From: Thysanoteuthis rhombus
Taxonomy: Eukaryota > Mollusca > Cephalopoda > Oegopsida > Thysanoteuthidae
Direction: 5' to 3'
NCBI GenBank assembly: GCA_963457665.1
Contig: OY735219.1
Span: forward strand, 23,098,287 to 23,162,286
Length of the DNA: 64,000 nucleotides
The notes under the pieces were generated by a model, which was not told the origin of the DNA, made no database searches, and saw only the letters and a list, made by a program, of their open reading frames with translations. Positions within the stretch are counted from its first letter, which is position 1. Every line of letters begins with the position of its first letter. Made by a program: the position numbers and the translations under genes. Shown piece after piece: positions 61,301 to 64,000 of this stretch.

Positions 61301-63033
61301 TCAGGATGATGGAAATGAATATAATAATTTTTTTAGAAATCTTGGTACCTCACCAGATTTCATTTTGACAAGACTTCTGTAGTGAGTGTCGATGAAGAGC
61401 CGACAAATGAAACAAGGGAAAGAGAAGGAAAAAAAAAACATCAAGAGTATGATGTATTTAAATTTTTAGCACCATTTCTTTAACTTTTTTTTTTGCTCTT
61501 TTTTGGCCACTTTCAAGCTAATCTAGCTTTGTTTTTAGCCATTTTGAGTTAAATTTAACGTTTGGAAAATTTGGCTCCGTGTTCTCACCTATTTTATAGG
61601 TCATTCCACATTTTATCGGGTCCACTGCGTACTTCTAAAAAAAAAAAATTGTACCAAAGTTATTTGGAAATCATCTGATAGATTGAATGAGAAAATTTCA
61701 GTAAACATTGTTGCACACTGATGTCTCCTTCCTACCCCACCCCACCACACTCCACCACCCCAAAAATGTCTCACTAGCATATCTCATGACGTAATTCGGC
61801 TTTAACATGAGTAAACTTTTATCATTGAGGGTATTACTTTCAATCAAGCTATCTCTTCTTTTTGCAACCACCTTGATGAAGTTTTAGTTATAGGTAAAAA
61901 AAAGTCTACATTCAATTCAAACTACTGATATAAATATAGTTTTGTATGTAAAATTTGTCATTATTGCTGAATGTATGATGTACATATGAGAGAAAACCAG
62001 ATGTTACTGCTTTGTATATTTTAAATATTGTATGTCAAGTTGTACAAATGATTATTTGCATATTAAAAGAACTTCTAGTACTTGAGATGGAGCAGAAAAA
62101 AAGCCTAATTCTTTATTTACACTAGTATTAGATGTAATAGTCTACAAATGTCTTAATCTAGCATTATCATTAATTTTTTTGCTAGCCTTTCATTTAATTT
62201 CCGTTGCATTTTATTATAACTCTCAAATTGTTACTCTACAACCATTCAATATGCAGTGTTGATCATGAATAAATTTTAAAAAATAAGTCTCCAGAGATTT
62301 TTGAACTTTCAACCCTTGGGAACTTGTTTTTTAATGACAGAATTGTCACTGGTTTGGCTACAAAGGTTTCACCGGAAGGCATCTCTCAAATAAACCATAT
62401 GGCTGTATTCTTTATTTTTCTGATTGCCACTACGCCCCCATCTTGTTAGTTCATTATTTACGTTATTTGTAAATAAAGACACTTCCAAGAATAAGTTGAA
62501 ATCTTGCCAGAGCCATATTCTTTATTTCTGACCCATGCTGCTTATTTATCAGGGGTAGAATAAGGATCTGAGTGTTGCAAAAAAAAAAGAAACAGAAGTA
62601 TGGTAGAAAGACCAATAAAAAAATTAATCACATATCCTTCACTATTTAGAATTTGTTTGCATTATCATACTCTATTTGTCTTCGGATGTATTGGATTTGT
62701 ATCCAAGCATACTTATTGATTAACTTGGTCATCTTATCCAATCAGACATATACATATAGAATATCTAGAAAATGCAAGTCTCCACTTATTGAATTTTTAA
62801 TCTATTTTACTTAGAATTTGACTTATGTTTAATAAAATGTTTCACAATAATATTTGCCTAAAATAGTTTTGCCTCTACCTCTCAGGATGATGATGATGAA
62901 ATAATTGTGGATGATGCTGAAAACCTTGATGTTCTTCCACAAGGAGACAACTCGGAAATAGTTGTAACAGCTAATAAGGTATTTGTGGCTGAGTTGAATG
63001 CACAAGCTGAGGCTGTTGTTGAACAGACTTTGG
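57243..63033 (+). CDS. 5' part of an unrecognised gene with an acidic N-terminal region
   Basis: Three exons join in phase 0 to give MDEEMHSLSSGRASPWQDVQLVDRK (in two parts of the start exon), an optional VSVIVDNL, then a DDDDEIIVDD segment and a helix-prone stretch rich in Ala, Glu and Val. The gene runs off the window after a phase-1 donor at 63033. The acidic, low-complexity N-terminus and the following AELNAQAEAVVEQ suggest a cytosolic or nuclear protein that may enter a coiled coil; I do not recognise the family. Exon 1 starts at an acceptor, so an untranslated exon lies upstream. Confidence 0.55.
57717..58234. mobile_element. MITE-like element with TA flanks
   Basis: 518 bp. Left end CTGTAGACCGGTTATAACAC and the complement of the right end CACAATAGACTCGATATAGC agree at about 14 of 20 positions, and both ends abut TA. 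The GTTATAACACGG-type end resembles pogo/Tigger-derived repeats. No coding capacity. Confidence 0.5.
59450..59600 (+). repeat. Internal fragment of the 57.7-kb element
   Basis: About 145 bp similar to 57,978-58,115 at roughly 85-90 percent by eye, with GTGTCTAGAGAA and GATGAGTTTTGTCTAT blocks. Confidence 0.65.
60146..60169 (+). CDS. Possible 24-nt microexon
   Basis: A pyrimidine tract ending TCTCTCCAG, then 24 bases encoding VSVIVDNL, then a consensus donor GTAAGT. Phase 0 at both ends matches both neighbours. The evidence is only the paired splice signals and frame, so chance is possible. Confidence 0.42.
61330..61640 (+). repeat. Right-half fragment of the same element
   Basis: Shares the CTCACCAGATTTCATTTTGACA and GTAGTGAGTGTC blocks, and ends ATCGGGTCCACTGCGTAC, like the right end at 58,220. 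Confidence 0.5.
62886..63033 (+). CDS. Unrecognised gene, acidic exon
   Basis: 148 nt, acceptor TACCTCTCAG, donor GTAAGT, entering phase 0 and leaving phase 1. Encodes DDDDEIIVDDAENLDV, EIVVTANKVF and AELNAQAEAVVEQTL. Clear coding character, with both splice signals strong. Confidence 0.68.
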
Positions 63034-64000
63034 GTAAGTCAGGTGTCCATTGTGCAGTGTACATTTACCTCAACTGACTGTTTTATATCAGGACTGATAT
63101 AAATCCTTAAGCTGTGATGTCTATACACTTGCACTCCAAATCTGAATTGTTAGCCAGAAAAGCTTTTGCAATAATAGAGCAAGCAGTTAACAGATATGAA
63201 CTCTTGAAAATTTCCATTGAATGGCCAGAAAAGTAATATTGTTCTATTTATAAAGAAAAAAACTTATTTTATTATTCTAGCTATGTTTTAAATGAAAACT
63301 TTTTTTCTGATTCTATTTTCCATTGGCTTACTGCTGTCTTCAGTTCATCTTTGGAAATTTTACAAATGTTGTTAGATAGATTTGCTGTATTCATATGCAT
63401 TGCCTGGGAAGTTATATAATCTGAGCTTTTTTGCCTTGGGGCATTTGGACTATTCTCATGCTTGTATTCGAGCTGCATGTTGACAAGGTTACTTGAACGA
63501 GAAATTTTCTCAAAACGATTTGTTATCATCAAAAATTTAATCATAGAAAACTTGTGTTCACATATTTTTACTATAATTGCCCAAGTCTATAAAACATCTC
63601 CAAATTTCCAATATTTGTTTTGAGTCATGATTTAGATTTTTTGGTTCAAATTAATGGCTTTCTTTTATAGATCCATTTATATTTGCAGAAGATACTCTCA
63701 GTAACTAACATTTTTGCTTGACTTTATATTTTGATAACTCACCATGATTTTATGAAACTAAAAGTGCTGTCATCAGTTTAAATGATTAAAGGAATCATGT
63801 CAGGCAGCTGTATTCTGGTTAGATATCAATCATCTTTATAATTTTTCCACTTTTGAATCATCAGATCCAGTCTAAATAAGATTCTTGTAATGCTTCTACT
63901 AAAGCATCAACATTTAGACAACTTACATTTTTAGTGATAGCTGGAGACCCTGGATTTATATCACAGATACTTACTCTCCCAAGTCACTTGATACTAACTT
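63034..64000. other. Intron of the unrecognised gene, to the window end
   Basis: No further exon recognised. Confidence 0.4.

Overview
The window is animal nuclear DNA: AT-rich, with canonical GT-AG introns of 0.1 to 8 kb, long dinucleotide microsatellites and many decayed transposons. Nothing bacterial or organellar is seen. RTE-type LINE fragments with GAT-repeat tails, a BEL/Pao fossil and a TNF-receptor-like gene with an unusual tail fit a marine invertebrate. A mollusc is plausible, but the species cannot be fixed from the sequence.

Three host genes can be read by joining exons; none is visible as one long ORF. (1) 3,661-33,434, plus strand: a type I membrane protein of the TNF-receptor superfamily in 12 exons. 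It has a signal peptide split over two exons, several cysteine-rich repeats, one membrane span and a short cytoplasmic tail whose last two exons can be combined in different ways. All junctions found keep frame, and the possible products are 334, 372 or 408 residues. (2) 45,541 down to about 37,015, minus strand: ALG13, the catalytic half of the UDP-GlcNAc transferase that adds the second GlcNAc of the N-glycan precursor. Three exons encode residues 1-133; the last exon is not secure and may lie in the 200-N gap at 35,699-35,898. (3) 57,243 to beyond 63,033, plus strand: the 5' part of an unrecognised gene with an acidic N-terminal region. Genes 1 and 2 converge; genes 2 and 3 diverge across about 12 kb of repeats.

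Layout: 1-3,660, flank with a (TC)n tract and one LINE tail. 3.7-8.8 kb, intron 1 with two nested LINE tails, microsatellites and a GGGGTC minisatellite. 8.9-13.4 kb, intron 2 with a broken BEL/Pao fossil. 13.4-33.4 kb, the rest of the receptor gene with several repeat families in its introns. 33.4-37 kb, convergent 3' ends and the assembly gap. 37-45.5 kb, ALG13 with a 7.6 kb intron 1 holding a pogo-like transposase remnant, a 215-bp inverted duplication and a foldback element 13 bp from the exon 1 donor. 45.5-57.2 kb, the ALG13 promoter and then a dense nest of inverted-repeat elements. 57.2-64 kb, gene 3 with MITE-like copies in its introns.

The strongest leads are the modular receptor tail (one exon with a YIPM motif, the other with overlapping TRAF6-type and ITIM-like motifs) and the amount of inverted-repeat DNA in and beside ALG13, which would fold into long double-stranded RNA if transcribed. 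I found no wholly new gene system.
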